Assembly (NCBI GenBank): GCA_016936355.1
Contig: JAFGYB010000034.1
Coordinates: 1-32,167 of the forward strand
Direction of reading: 5' to 3'
DNA from: Bacteroidales bacterium
GTDB taxonomy: Bacteria > Bacteroidota > Bacteroidia > Bacteroidales > F082
DNA length: 32,167 nucleotides
The position numbers and the translations under genes are program-made. This document shows, piece after piece, positions 8,613 to 16,702 of the stretch. Positions within the stretch are counted from its first letter, which is position 1, and each line of letters opens with the position of its first letter. Below the pieces are notes generated by a model, which saw only the letters and a list, made by a program, of their open reading frames with translations, searched no databases and had not been told where the DNA came from.

Positions 8613-8948
8613 ATGGAAATGACAATTGAACAGGCTCAACAAAGGGTGGACGAGTGGATTCAAACCACCGGGGTTCGGTATTTCAATGAATTGACGAATA
8701 TGGCCATGCTTACCGAAGAGGTAGGTGAAGTGGCCCGGGTGATTGCCCGTCAGTACGGGGAACAGTCGTTTAAGGAATCGGATAAGGAAGTGGATCTGGC
8801 CGATGAAATGGCCGATGTGTTGTTTGTGTTGATTTGTCTGGCCAATCAAACCGGGATTGACCTGAATACGGCGCTGGAAAAAAATCTGGAAAAGAAAGAA
8901 CAGCGCGACAAACTACGGCACAAAAACAACGAGAAACTGAAAGAATAG
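8613..8948 (+). CDS. MazG-like nucleotide pyrophosphohydrolase
   Basis: 111 residues, a single all-alpha MazG/dUTPase-like domain. The metal-binding signature is complete: EEVGE at 35-39 and, one helix later, E59 with DLADEMAD at 61-68. Single-domain proteins of this type hydrolyse nucleoside triphosphates to monophosphate plus pyrophosphate and are viewed as nucleotide-pool cleaners; the preferred nucleotide is not evident. It has its own promoter with a short leader. It ends 50 bases before the -7 element of the tRNA-Leu unit, with no clear terminator between. Confidence 0.9.
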   Translation: MEMTIEQAQQRVDEWIQTTGVRYFNELTNMAMLTEEVGEVARVIARQYGEQSFKESDKEVDLADEMADVLFVLICLANQTGIDLNTALEKNLEKKEQRDKLRHKNNEKLKE

Positions 8949-8998
8949 AAAACGGATCCGGGTATTTTAAATTTAAAAGGAAACGTTTAAAAAAATCG

Positions 8999-9006
8999 TA
9001 TATTTG
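8999..9006 (+). promoter_or_regulatory. -7 element for tRNA-Leu and probably tig-clpP
   Basis: TATATTTG is a perfect TAnnTTTG match, 27 bases before the tRNA 5' end. No TTG is seen at the usual -33 distance. Since no promoter-like element lies between the tRNA and trigger factor, this may drive the whole unit. Confidence 0.7.
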
Positions 9007-9033
9007 CACCCCTTAAAAACAGGAGTTTAACAC

Positions 9034-9115
9034 GCGGATGTGGCGAAATTGGTAGACGCGCTAGACTTAGGATCTAGTGCCGCAAGGCGTGGGGGTTCGA
9101 GTCCCTTCATCCGCA
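9034..9115 (+). tRNA. tRNA-Leu (anticodon UAG)
   Basis: 82 bases. Acceptor strands GCGGATG (9034-9040) and CATCCGC (9108-9114) pair, with discriminator A at 9115. The anticodon stem CTAGA/TCTAG encloses the loop CTTAGGA with anticodon TAG at 9068-9070. A long variable arm (class II) and the T-loop GGTTCGAGTCC are present. CCA is not encoded. Trigger factor starts 27 bases downstream. Confidence 0.97.
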
Positions 9116-9142
9116 CTACATATTTAAACAAAATCGGTTTCA

Positions 9143-10492
9143 ATGAATATTACACTGGAAGAAAACGGTAAAATGACCGCCGTTGTGCACATCAATCTGA
9201 AAGAAGAAGACTACATCGGAAAAGTTAACGAACAATTAAAAGAGTACCGTAAAAAAGCCCAGATGCCGGGTTTCCGTCCCGGAATGGTTCCCATGGGGCT
9301 GGTCAAGAAAATGTACGGTAAAGCTGTGATGGCTGATGAGGTGAACAAATCGGTATCGGAAGCGCTCAACAACTATCTTTATGAAGAAAAGATCAACGTG
9401 CTGGGAAATCCGTTGCCTAATGAAGAAAAAACCACCACGATTGACTTCGATCATCAGAAAGATTTTGATTTCTTTTTTGACATTGGTATCGCACCTGAAG
9501 TGGAAAATCCCGTGACCGATGACCTGAAGGCTACCTATTATAAGATCAAGGTAACCGACGATGAAATTGACCGGGCTATTCAGGATATGCAGAAGCGTCT
9601 GGGCAAACAGGAACACCCTGAAACTGCTGAAGAAAACGACCGTATTGAAGGAACACTGCGTCAGCTGGATGGGGACAAAAACGTGGTTGCCGACGGGTAC
9701 AGTACCGAAGGGGTGCTGGAACTGGGTGATGTTAAACTCAAAACGCTGATCAAAGAATTCACCGGTAAAACCAAAGGCGATAAGGTAGTTTTCAATCCCA
9801 AAAGGGCTCTGAAAGACGATGCTTTGCTGGAAGCTTTGCTGAACCTCGAAAACGGTGACGACAAACTGAAAGACGATTACGAACTGGAGATCAAAGACAT
9901 TGTCCGTGTCGAAGAAGCAGAAGTCAACGAAGAATTCTTCAACCAGATTTATCCTGCCGATGAACTGAAAACTGAAGAAGATTTCAGAAAACGGATCAGT
10001 CAGGAGCTGGAAGGACATTACCAGAAAGATGCTGACAAAAAGTTTGTATCCGATCTGATCGACACGTTGATTGAAAAAGCCAATCCCGAATTGCCCGACG
10101 AATTCCTGAAACGCTGGCTGGTTGAAAACAATCAGGGCAAAGCCACCATGGAGCAAATTGAGGGTCAGTACGACAGTTATGCTCAGACCTTTAAATGGCA
10201 GCTCATTGAAGCTAAACTGATTGAAGCTTACGGAGACGCTTTGCGGGTGACCCGCGAAGATGTGCGCAACAGGCATAAGTCTTACTTCCAGTTGCCTGAA
10301 GGTGTGGAACCCAGCAAAGAAATGGAAGGGCTTGTGGATCAGTTGCTGAGCAACGAACAGGAATATCAGCGTTATTTTGCCGAATTAATGGACGAACGCT
10401 ACATTACATTCTTTAAAGAAAAAGCAGGGAAGAAAGAAAAAGAAGTGACTACTGATGAATTTGTAAAAATCATTTCAACCCCTAAAAACTAA
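9143..10492 (+). CDS. tig: Trigger factor
   Basis: 449 residues. The N-terminal ribosome-binding domain carries the signature GFRPGMVPMGLVKKMYG at about 43-59, which docks on ribosomal protein L23 near the exit tunnel. A central region (about 150-250) sits where the PPIase domain lies in other phyla, but I do not see a clear FKBP-like active site, as is usual for Bacteroidota trigger factors. The C-terminal helical chaperone arms follow (about 260-430). It binds nascent chains as they leave the ribosome. The gene is preceded by tRNA-Leu and followed by clpP after 4 bases, so folding and degradation genes are linked. Confidence 0.95.
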   Translation: MNITLEENGKMTAVVHINLKEEDYIGKVNEQLKEYRKKAQMPGFRPGMVPMGLVKKMYGKAVMADEVNKSVSEALNNYLYEEKINVLGNPLPNEEKTTTIDFDHQKDFDFFFDIGIAPEVENPVTDDLKATYYKIKVTDDEIDRAIQDMQKRLGKQEHPETAEENDRIEGTLRQLDGDKNVVADGYSTEGVLELGDVKLKTLIKEFTGKTKGDKVVFNPKRALKDDALLEALLNLENGDDKLKDDYELEIKDIVRVEEAEVNEEFFNQIYPADELKTEEDFRKRISQELEGHYQKDADKKFVSDLIDTLIEKANPELPDEFLKRWLVENNQGKATMEQIEGQYDSYAQTFKWQLIEAKLIEAYGDALRVTREDVRNRHKSYFQLPEGVEPSKEMEGLVDQLLSNEQEYQRYFAELMDERYITFFKEKAGKKEKEVTTDEFVKIISTPKN

Positions 10493-10496
10493 TATC

Positions 10497-11174
10497 ATGA
10501 ACAGCAGTTCAGAATTTAAAAAATTTGCTACCAAGCACCGGGGCATCAATAGTTTGACCCTGGACCGGTACACTTCCGTTTACGGAAATTATATTTCACC
10601 CACTATTATTGAAGAGCGTCAGTTGAATGTGGCCCAGATGGACGTGTTTTCACGGTTGATGATGGACCGGATCATTTTTTTGGGTGTTCCCATTGATGAT
10701 TATGTGGCCAACATCATCCAGGCACAGTTGCTGTTTCTGGAATCAGCTGATCCTTCCCGTGATATCCAGATTTATCTGAATACTCCCGGCGGTTCTGTTT
10801 ATGCCGGTCTGGGTATTTACGATACCATGCAGTACATCAAACCCGATGTGGCAACTATCTGCACCGGGATGGCCGCTTCCATGGGAGCCGTGCTTCTGTG
10901 TGCCGGACAAAAGGGAAAACGGACGGCTTTGCCACACTCCAGAGTACTCATTCATCAGCCGATGGGAGGTGCCGAAGGACAGGCTTCCGATATCGAAATC
11001 ACAGCCCGTGAAATTCAGAAGCTGAAAAAGGAGTTGTACGAAATCATTTCCAACCATTCCGGTCAGAAATACGACAAGGTATGGAAAGACAGTGATCGTG
11101 ACTACTGGATGACGGCAGCTGAGGCCAAAGAATATGGCATGATTGACGAGGTGCTGGAAAGAAAAAAAGCATAA
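10497..11174 (+). CDS. clpP: ATP-dependent Clp protease proteolytic subunit
   Basis: 225 residues with the full Ser-His-Asp triad: Ser128 in GMAASMGA, His153 in RVLIHQPMGG, Asp202 in DSDRDYWMTAAEAKEYG. The oxyanion strand NTPGGSVYAG is at 95-104. About 25 residues precede the folded core, a longer N-terminus than the E. coli protein; family members mature by cutting such a propeptide. It assembles into a double-heptamer chamber and works with ClpX, encoded next. The 4-base gap to tig indicates co-transcription. Confidence 0.97.
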   Translation: MNSSSEFKKFATKHRGINSLTLDRYTSVYGNYISPTIIEERQLNVAQMDVFSRLMMDRIIFLGVPIDDYVANIIQAQLLFLESADPSRDIQIYLNTPGGSVYAGLGIYDTMQYIKPDVATICTGMAASMGAVLLCAGQKGKRTALPHSRVLIHQPMGGAEGQASDIEITAREIQKLKKELYEIISNHSGQKYDKVWKDSDRDYWMTAAEAKEYGMIDEVLERKKA

Positions 11175-11227
11175 TTATTTTATCCTATTGAAGGGCGGTT
11201 TGTTACCCGTCTGTTCAAAAAAATTGT

Positions 11228-11252
11228 CAATGGAACCCCAAGGGTTCCATTG
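11228..11252 (+). promoter_or_regulatory. Perfect 11-bp inverted repeat before clpX
   Basis: CAATGGAACCC (11228-11238) and GGGTTCCATTG (11242-11252) are exact reverse complements with a 3-base loop CAA. The repeat lies 53 bases after the clpP stop and 6 bases before the -7 element of clpX, so it covers the -33 region. It may be an operator or a weak terminator/attenuator. No T run follows (ATTGTTTAAATTT), so a standard terminator is less likely. Confidence 0.6.
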
Positions 11253-11258
11253 ATTGTT

Positions 11259-11266
11259 TAAATTTG
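11259..11266 (+). promoter_or_regulatory. -7 element for clpX
   Basis: TAAATTTG is a perfect TAnnTTTG match 35 bases before the clpX ATG. It allows clpX to be expressed separately from tig-clpP. The inverted repeat at 11228-11252 lies over the expected -33 region. Confidence 0.6.
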
Positions 11267-11301
11267 CCTTCTAGGCATACTTCTTCTAATAAATTGATAC
11301 T

Positions 11302-12540
11302 ATGGCTAAAGAAAAACAGGAATATTGCTCTTTTTGCGGGCGTCCTAAAGCGGAAACTGAATTGCTGATCTCCGGAATGGAAGCCAAAATCTGCAATTAT
11401 TGTATTGAACAGGCCAAGGATATTCTCGACGAAGAGCGCAAGCCGAAAAGTAAGGAAGTTAAGATTGACCATACGATCCTGAAGCCTTCCAAAATCAAAT
11501 CCTTCCTCGATGAATATGTGATTGGTCAGGAAGATGCCAAGAAAGTACTTTCTGTGGCGGTGTACAATCATTACAAGCGTATTGGTCGTCCGGTAGATGC
11601 CGATGACGTGGAAATTGAAAAGTCAAACATTATTCTGGTAGGGGACACCGGTACGGGAAAGACATTACTGGCCCGTACCATTGCCCGCATGTTGCATGTT
11701 CCTTTTGCCATTGCCGATGCTACCGTGCTGACCGAAGCCGGTTATGTGGGCGAAGATGTGGAAAGTATTCTGACCCGCTTGCTTCAGGCTGCCGATTATG
11801 ATGTGGCGGCTGCCGAAAGAGGTATTATTTTCATTGACGAGATCGACAAGATCGCACGCAAAAGTGATAACCCATCCATTACCCGTGATGTATCCGGCGA
11901 AGGAGTGCAGCAGGCCATGCTGAAATTGCTGGAGGGTTCTATTGTGAATGTTCCGCCACAGGGGGGCAGAAAACATCCCGAACAGAAGATGATCGCCATC
12001 AATACCAAAAACATTCTGTTTATTGCCGGAGGAGCCTTTCAGGGTATTGAACGCATCATTGCCGCCCGTATGCGAACCAATGTGGTGGGGTATACTTTCT
12101 CGGGACATAAAGATGAAAACATTGATAAAGAAAACCTGCTCGAATATATTTCCCCTGCCGATTTGAAAAAATTCGGCCTGATTCCGGAATTGGTGGGGCG
12201 CTTACCCTTGCTTACTTATCTGAATCCGTTGGATGAAGATGCATTAAAACGAATTTTATTGGAACCGAAAAACGCTTTGATAAAACAGTTTGTCAAACTC
12301 TTTGAGTTGGACAACATCAAGCTCTCTTTTGATGATAAAGTTTACGACTTTATTGTGGAGAAATCGGTTGAATACAAATTGGGAGCCAGGGGATTGCGTT
12401 CTATTCTGGAAGCCGTTCTGATGGATGATATGTTCCATCTTCCCTCCGAAGCTACTACCGACGAGTTACGGATCACTTTGAAATATGCCAAACAAAAATT
12501 CGGCAAAGCCAATTTATCCAAGCTGAAAGTAGCCGGATAA
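11302..12540 (+). CDS. clpX: ATP-dependent Clp protease ATP-binding subunit ClpX
   Basis: 412 residues, normal length. The N-terminal zinc-binding domain has Cys9, Cys12, Cys31 and Cys34. The AAA+ core has Walker A GDTGTGKT (114-121), Walker B IIFIDE (175-180), the pore loop GYVG (147-150) and sensor 2 GARGLRSI. It unfolds tagged proteins and feeds them into ClpP. It lies 127 bases downstream of clpP, with its own -7 element and a palindrome in the gap, unlike the tightly packed tig-clpP pair. Confidence 0.97.
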   Translation: MAKEKQEYCSFCGRPKAETELLISGMEAKICNYCIEQAKDILDEERKPKSKEVKIDHTILKPSKIKSFLDEYVIGQEDAKKVLSVAVYNHYKRIGRPVDADDVEIEKSNIILVGDTGTGKTLLARTIARMLHVPFAIADATVLTEAGYVGEDVESILTRLLQAADYDVAAAERGIIFIDEIDKIARKSDNPSITRDVSGEGVQQAMLKLLEGSIVNVPPQGGRKHPEQKMIAINTKNILFIAGGAFQGIERIIAARMRTNVVGYTFSGHKDENIDKENLLEYISPADLKKFGLIPELVGRLPLLTYLNPLDEDALKRILLEPKNALIKQFVKLFELDNIKLSFDDKVYDFIVEKSVEYKLGARGLRSILEAVLMDDMFHLPSEATTDELRITLKYAKQKFGKANLSKLKVAG

Positions 12541-12575
12541 AGTTGTTTCCTGAAACATCTGAGAAAGATACTGTG

Positions 12576-12583
12576 TATCTTTG
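12576..12583 (+). promoter_or_regulatory. -7 element for the DUF4294 gene
   Basis: TATCTTTG is a perfect TAnnTTTG match 24 bases before the ATG at 12608 and 35 bases after the clpX stop. Confidence 0.65.
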
Positions 12584-12607
12584 AAGTCCTCTAATTGAAG
12601 CAGGGCC

Positions 12608-13183
12608 ATGAAATTTCTTTTGACCACCGGAATGTTCTTTTTGTTGTCGCTGACCGCGCTGGCACAGTCAGAGCAAAAGTTCCATCCGGTTGAAGTGAAG
12701 GACAGTGTGCCTACGATCAATTTGAAAGAAATCGATATTATTTCCCATAAAAGCGGGTTGTTCAGCTTTTGGGAACGGTGGCGTTTGCGGCGGCTGATCT
12801 ACAATGTGAAGAAAGTATATCCGTATGCCAAAACAGCGGGTGCACTGTTGAGGAAATATGATGTTCAGCTGAAACAAGCCAAAAATGAAGCCCAGCGGAG
12901 AAAGCTGATGAAGGAGGCCGAAAAAGAACTCAAAGAGAAATACAGCCATAAGTTAATGCAACTCAATTTTACCCAGGGGATTATCCTGATCAAACTGATT
13001 GACCGGGAGACAGGAAATACTTCCTATGATTTGGTAGCGGGTTTGAGAGGAAAATTTGTAGCCTTTTTTTATCAGGGACTGGCACGTTTGTGGGGGTATA
13101 ATCTGAAAGTTCATTACGATCCGAAAGGAAAAGATAAAAACATTGAAACCATTGTTCGGTTAATCAATGAGGGAAAGTTATAA
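12608..13183 (+). CDS. DUF4294 family protein, exported
   Basis: 191 residues. A signal peptide (MKFLLTTGMFFLLSLTALAQ) is followed by the conserved body with RLIYNVKKVYPYAKTAG, a charged helix of about 95-115 rich in Lys and Glu, and KLMQLNFTQGIILIKLIDRETG, typical of DUF4294, which is almost confined to Bacteroidota. The function of the family is not known; periplasmic location is inferred from the signal. It ends 2 bases from the stop of the convergent sugar transferase gene with no terminator between. Confidence 0.85.
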   Translation: MKFLLTTGMFFLLSLTALAQSEQKFHPVEVKDSVPTINLKEIDIISHKSGLFSFWERWRLRRLIYNVKKVYPYAKTAGALLRKYDVQLKQAKNEAQRRKLMKEAEKELKEKYSHKLMQLNFTQGIILIKLIDRETGNTSYDLVAGLRGKFVAFFYQGLARLWGYNLKVHYDPKGKDKNIETIVRLINEGKL

Positions 13184-13185
13184 CT

Positions 13186-14601
13186 CTACTTACCCCGACC
13201 CTGGAATACAATCAGAAATGTGTAAATAATGATTTTGAAATCCATGGCCAGGGACATGTTTTCGAGGTACAACAAGTCGTATTTGAGTCGTTCGACCATT
13301 TCCTCCACCGTGGAGGCATAGCCGAATTTCACCTGTCCCCAGGAGGTGATTCCGGGTTTAATCTTCATCAGTAACCGATAATGAGGTGCTTTTGCGACAA
13401 TTTTTTCGATATAGAAGGCTCTTTCGGGCCGCGGTCCTACCAGTGACATGTGTCCTTTCAGAACCGTATAGAACTGAGGAATCTCATCCAGCCGTACCTT
13501 CCTGATGAACGAGCCAAAAGGAGTGATCCTCGGGTCGCTTTCCGAGGAAAGCTGAGGTCCGTCTTTTTCAGCATCAGCAATCATGGATCTGAATTTGTAC
13601 ATTGTGAAAGGTTTTCCTTTTCTTCCAATGCGTTCCTGACGGTACAGGATGGGACCCCGCGAAGAAAGCCTGACTCCTATAGCGGTAACAACATAAATCG
13701 GCGAAAACAAAATAAGAACCAAAACAGAAATCACCACATCCAGTAGTCGCTTGAGGCTTTGCTGCCAGGCAGGCATCAGATCGGGTGAAATGGCAATGAG
13801 CGGGGTATGAAAAATCCCTGATAGTTTTACGGAACCAAAAATGATGTCCTGCATCATGGGGATCACTTTGATAATAACATCTGTATCCACCAGTTCGTAA
13901 ATGATGCGTTCAATGGTATTTTTCTCACTCCGTTCGATGGCTATGATTACTTCCTCAATCTGATGTTTCTGAATTACCTGACTTAAATTACCGTAGGATC
14001 CCAGGTGCGGCAGGTAAGGGCTAAGTTTAAATGGACTTTTATCCTGAACATTTACGAAACCAATGAATTTGTTTCCGGAGGATATTTCCTCTCTTGAGAT
14101 GTCGTTAAAAATTTGCAGAGCATTGCCATTACTCCCGACTATGACGGTGTTGAACCCTAGTTTTTTGCTGTGAACCCGGTTTACCGTGCGGGTTGTTAAA
14201 ATCAGTCGGAAGGTATAGGTAAATCCAAATTGCAGGGCCAGCAAGGTAAGCACCGACTGGTAATAGGCGGTATAACTGTTGATGCGGTCGTCAAGCAGTA
14301 ATACAAAAAACAGGGCTACCACGCCAATGAGCACTGTAGTTATGGTTTGCCCGAGCTCTTTCAATCGCGATTTTCTGTATACCCGACGATACGAGCCGTC
14401 CATAACATACAATATGAGCCAGAAAATGGGAACAAGAGAGATTCCCAACCAGAACCGGTCATCTGAAAAAATGACTTTAATGTGCGAAAAGATGTTGGGA
14501 TCCTCGTATACCTTTCGGTACAGATAGAAAAGTCCCCAGGTTAGAAAAGCTGCCAGCCAGTCTAAGAGAATGTATTTGAAAATCTGTACCCTTTTATTCA
14601 T
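13186..14601 (-). CDS. Undecaprenyl-phosphate sugar phosphotransferase (initiating glycosyltransferase)
   Basis: 471 residues of the polyprenyl glycosylphosphotransferase type. The N-terminal half has four membrane segments (about 8-28, 50-67, 88-105, 113-132), then a CoA-binding-like Rossmann domain (about 148-250: TVIVGSNGNALQIF). The C-terminal catalytic part begins with a membrane hairpin (about 285-308) and has the family motifs YRQERIGRKGKPFTMYKFRSM, the Asp-Glu pair at 372-373 (KVRLDEIPQFYTVLKGHMS) and LVGPRPE. Such enzymes move a sugar-1-phosphate from a UDP-sugar to undecaprenyl phosphate, starting capsule, exopolysaccharide or O-antigen assembly. No further polysaccharide genes are in view, so the product is unknown. 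Confidence 0.93.
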   Translation of the reverse strand: MNKRVQIFKYILLDWLAAFLTWGLFYLYRKVYEDPNIFSHIKVIFSDDRFWLGISLVPIFWLILYVMDGSYRRVYRKSRLKELGQTITTVLIGVVALFFVLLLDDRINSYTAYYQSVLTLLALQFGFTYTFRLILTTRTVNRVHSKKLGFNTVIVGSNGNALQIFNDISREEISSGNKFIGFVNVQDKSPFKLSPYLPHLGSYGNLSQVIQKHQIEEVIIAIERSEKNTIERIIYELVDTDVIIKVIPMMQDIIFGSVKLSGIFHTPLIAISPDLMPAWQQSLKRLLDVVISVLVLILFSPIYVVTAIGVRLSSRGPILYRQERIGRKGKPFTMYKFRSMIADAEKDGPQLSSESDPRITPFGSFIRKVRLDEIPQFYTVLKGHMSLVGPRPERAFYIEKIVAKAPHYRLLMKIKPGITSWGQVKFGYASTVEEMVERLKYDLLYLENMSLAMDFKIIIYTFLIVFQGRGK

Positions 14602-14687
14602 ACAAAGCGCTTTTCAATTACCCGTTTGAACACATTTACATGGAAACCTTTTTCCGGATCGTTTTCAGGCATCATTGTTTGCACATT

Positions 14688-14695
14688 CAAATGTA
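14688..14695 (-). promoter_or_regulatory. -7 element for the sugar transferase
   Basis: TACATTTG on the minus strand is a perfect TAnnTTTG match between the Gfo/Idh stop (14721) and the transferase ATG (14601), giving a leader of about 80 bases. Confidence 0.6.
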
Positions 14696-14720
14696 GGGAA
14701 ATATTATGAGAAAATAAGGA

Positions 14721-15644
14721 TTATCCGGCCTTGCTGATCATTTCTATTTTGTCGGAGATCATGTGGGTTATCTTTTGTGCCTGGCATATTTCACTGATTC
14801 CAACCGGAGGTTCCGAATTGTAGAATATGGATTGATAAAAGGCATTTAATGCTTCTGTCAGTGGACGGTTTGGTGGTGTATTCAACTCCTTAACAGAGAA
14901 TTGATCGTTTTTTTTCTCAAAAATGTGCGTCGATGGATGGATTAAATCGGTTTCGACTCTTGAATAATGTTTGTAAAACTGGAAACGGCGGATGTTTTCG
15001 CCGGCAATGCGGTTGGCCGTCAGGTTGACAGTAGTACCATTGTCAAATTCCAGGTGTGCATTCACGATGTCGGGCGTATCGCCAAACACATTGATCCCCG
15101 TGGCATGCACTCTCTTGATGTTGGCATTGATCAGAGACAGAATGATGTCTATATCACGGTTCATCAACTCTTCCACCACTGATTTGCCAGCAAATTCAGG
15201 AAGATAGGGTACTCCGTGCTGGGCTTCGATAAATACGGGATTGTCAATGAAAGGCCGGGCTGTTAACAAAGCAGAATGAAAGCGTTCGATGCACCCCACC
15301 TGAACTTTTACTTTGGCTTCCTGGGCTAATTTCCACAGATTTTCTCCCAGGAGGAGAGATTTGAAAAAATACGGATTGATAAACAGATGACGTGAAGCTT
15401 TGACAAAAGCAGGAATCATCGGAAGTAGGGAATCGTCTGACAGGGTGATGTCTAATGCATCGGAGACCTGCATTAATTCCTGGGGACTGCTGAAAATGGG
15501 AACCCCAAGTTCATGGGCCAGTTTTTTTGCCTCCTCGGTTTCCGGTGAAAAGATACCGGACAACCGTAAGCTATTGACAGTCTGAATGGCTTGCGCATGT
15601 TGCTTTCCGGTAAGATCGGCACCCAATAACCCAATGTTCAGCAT
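14721..15644 (-). CDS. Gfo/Idh/MocA-fold protein lacking usual catalytic residues
   Basis: 307 residues from the ATG at 15644 (MLNIGLLGADLTGKQHAQAI). A start 23 codons further up would lie upstream of the -7 element, so it is rejected. An N-terminal Rossmann domain (1-120) is followed by the alpha/beta C-terminal domain. VGCIERFHSA (117-126), MNRDIDIILSL (161-171) and the NAHLEFDNGTTVNLTANRI stretch place it in the family branch that normally reads VGHIERFNP and IHDIDIILSL. The usual EKP motif is replaced by INP (89-91), losing the catalytic Lys, and the His of HDIDI is Arg163. It may therefore bind a nucleotide or sugar without oxidising it. Its position before the sugar transferase hints at a link to polysaccharide synthesis (inference). 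Confidence 0.82.
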   Translation of the reverse strand: MLNIGLLGADLTGKQHAQAIQTVNSLRLSGIFSPETEEAKKLAHELGVPIFSSPQELMQVSDALDITLSDDSLLPMIPAFVKASRHLFINPYFFKSLLLGENLWKLAQEAKVKVQVGCIERFHSALLTARPFIDNPVFIEAQHGVPYLPEFAGKSVVEELMNRDIDIILSLINANIKRVHATGINVFGDTPDIVNAHLEFDNGTTVNLTANRIAGENIRRFQFYKHYSRVETDLIHPSTHIFEKKNDQFSVKELNTPPNRPLTEALNAFYQSIFYNSEPPVGISEICQAQKITHMISDKIEMISKAG

Positions 15645-15658
15645 AGGGGAATTTTTTA

Positions 15659-15666
15659 CAAAAATA
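15659..15666 (-). promoter_or_regulatory. -7 element for the Gfo/Idh-fold gene
   Basis: TATTTTTG on the minus strand is a perfect TAnnTTTG match 14 bases upstream of the ATG at 15644. It lies 14 bases from the -7 element of the opposite gene (15681-15688), so the two promoters overlap. Confidence 0.65.
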
Positions 15667-15680
15667 ATGACGTGTTTGCT

Positions 15681-15688
15681 TAACTTTG
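15681..15688 (+). promoter_or_regulatory. -7 element for pcm
   Basis: TAACTTTG is a perfect TAnnTTTG match 41 bases before the GTG start of pcm. The region where its -33 element should lie falls within the promoter of the divergent gene. Confidence 0.65.
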
Positions 15689-15729
15689 CATACGAAACAA
15701 TGAAATTATCCAACGTAAAATGTTAATAA

Positions 15730-16377
15730 GTGGAAGATAATTACCGTCATAAAGGATTGCGAAAGAAACTGGTAAATGAGATACGTAAGAAAGGGATTCT
15801 TGACGAACAAATCCTGAATGCGTTCATGGCCATACCCCGTCATTTATTTCTGGATTCGGGATTCCTTGAATTTGCTTATGAAGACAAGCCTTTTCCTATC
15901 GGTTCGGGACAAACCATCTCGCAGCCTTATACGGTAGCATTTCAAACCCAGTTGCTGGACATTAGACCGGGAAGTAAGATCCTGGAAATCGGAACGGGTT
16001 CCGGTTACCAGGCTTGCATTCTGGCGGAATTAGGAGCCGATGTTTATACCATCGAACGACAGAAGAAACTGTTTGAAAAGACGAAAAAATTTCTTTCCCG
16101 TTTTCCGTATGATTTGCATTTGTTCCAGGGGGATGGTTTCAAAGGTGTTCCTCAACATGCTCCTTACGACGGGATCATTATTACTGCTGCGGCTCCCGAA
16201 ATTCCTCAGGATCTGGTGGATCAGTTACAAATAGGAGGTGTATTAGTCATCCCCCTTGGCGAAGGTTCGGTACAAACCATGTTGCGTATTGTGAAACAGG
16301 AAGACGGATCACTCCAGCGGCAACAGTTTGGCGGGTTCCGCTTTGTTCCCATGCTCAGAGATTCCGGTAACGATTAA
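15730..16377 (+). CDS. pcm: Protein-L-isoaspartate O-methyltransferase
   Basis: 215 residues, normal length. The start codon is GTG at 15730; an in-frame TAA directly precedes it and the next in-frame Met is beyond residue 30, so no other start works. The signature GQTISQPYTVA (60-70) forms the isoaspartate-binding site, and ILEIGTGSGYQACILAEL (84-101) is SAM motif I. PYDGIIITAAAPEIPQ and GGVLVIPLG follow as expected. It repairs isomerised aspartate residues in ageing proteins, in the cytoplasm. A bidirectional terminator lies 21 bases downstream. Confidence 0.96.
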   Translation: MEDNYRHKGLRKKLVNEIRKKGILDEQILNAFMAIPRHLFLDSGFLEFAYEDKPFPIGSGQTISQPYTVAFQTQLLDIRPGSKILEIGTGSGYQACILAELGADVYTIERQKKLFEKTKKFLSRFPYDLHLFQGDGFKGVPQHAPYDGIIITAAAPEIPQDLVDQLQIGGVLVIPLGEGSVQTMLRIVKQEDGSLQRQQFGGFRFVPMLRDSGND

Positions 16378-16397
16378 AATTTTAGGTAATTAATCAA

Positions 16398-16430
16398 CAA
16401 AAAAAGCCGCAGAATTTGCGGCTTTTTTTG
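16398..16430. terminator. Bidirectional rho-independent terminator
   Basis: GCCGC (16406-16410) pairs with GCGGC (16418-16422), extended by A runs on the left and T runs on the right. Both strands show a hairpin followed by T, so it can end pcm (plus) and tRNA-Val (minus), whose 3' end is at 16434. Confidence 0.92.
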
Positions 16431-16433
16431 AAG

Positions 16434-16508
16434 TGGGAGCTACAGGATTCGAACCTGTGACCCTCTGCTTGTAAGGCAGATGCTCTGAACCAGCTGAGCT
16501 AAGCTCCC
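16434..16508 (-). tRNA. tRNA-Val (anticodon UAC)
   Basis: 75 bases on the minus strand. Acceptor GGGAGCT pairs with AGCTCCC, discriminator A. D-stem GCTC/GAGC, anticodon stem TCTGC/GCAGA with loop CTTACAA (anticodon TAC), and T-arm ACAGG-TTCGAAT-CCTGT are all intact. CCA is not encoded. Confidence 0.97.
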
Positions 16509-16537
16509 TTTGATTTTTTTCTCAAAAAATGAGAGTG

Positions 16538-16570
16538 CAAAGATACAATCATATTTTATTTTTCCAACAA
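16538..16570 (-). promoter_or_regulatory. Promoter of tRNA-Val
   Basis: On the minus strand, TATCTTTG at 16538-16545 is a perfect -7 element. TTG triplets at 16565-16567 and 16568-16570 lie 19 and 22 bases upstream, the right place for the -33 element. The tRNA 5' end is 30 bases downstream. Confidence 0.75.
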
Positions 16571-16702
16571 TTAAATTTAAATTTTCAAAAAATAATCAGA
16601 ACCTGTAAAGATCACAAAAAGGCTTTGATATCCCGTTTATCCGAAGATTCAAATTGAAAATTTTACTTGTTGCCAAAAGCCCAATCTTCTCACTACTTTT
16701 CC

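Noticed and set aside
9236..10276. Long open frame (346 codons) antisense to trigger factor
   Set aside because: The translation is rich in Phe, Val and Gln with no domain, and it mirrors the Glu/Lys-rich codons of tig on the other strand. Trigger factor is certain.
11228..11252. Simple rho-independent terminator after clpP
   Set aside because: The stem is perfect, but the downstream bases are not a T run and a promoter element begins 6 bases later; a regulatory role is preferred, though attenuation is not excluded.
15645..15713. Extended start for the Gfo/Idh-fold protein
   Set aside because: The extra residues are upstream of the -7 element at 15659-15666 and precede the first strand of the Rossmann fold, so they cannot be on the mRNA from that promoter.
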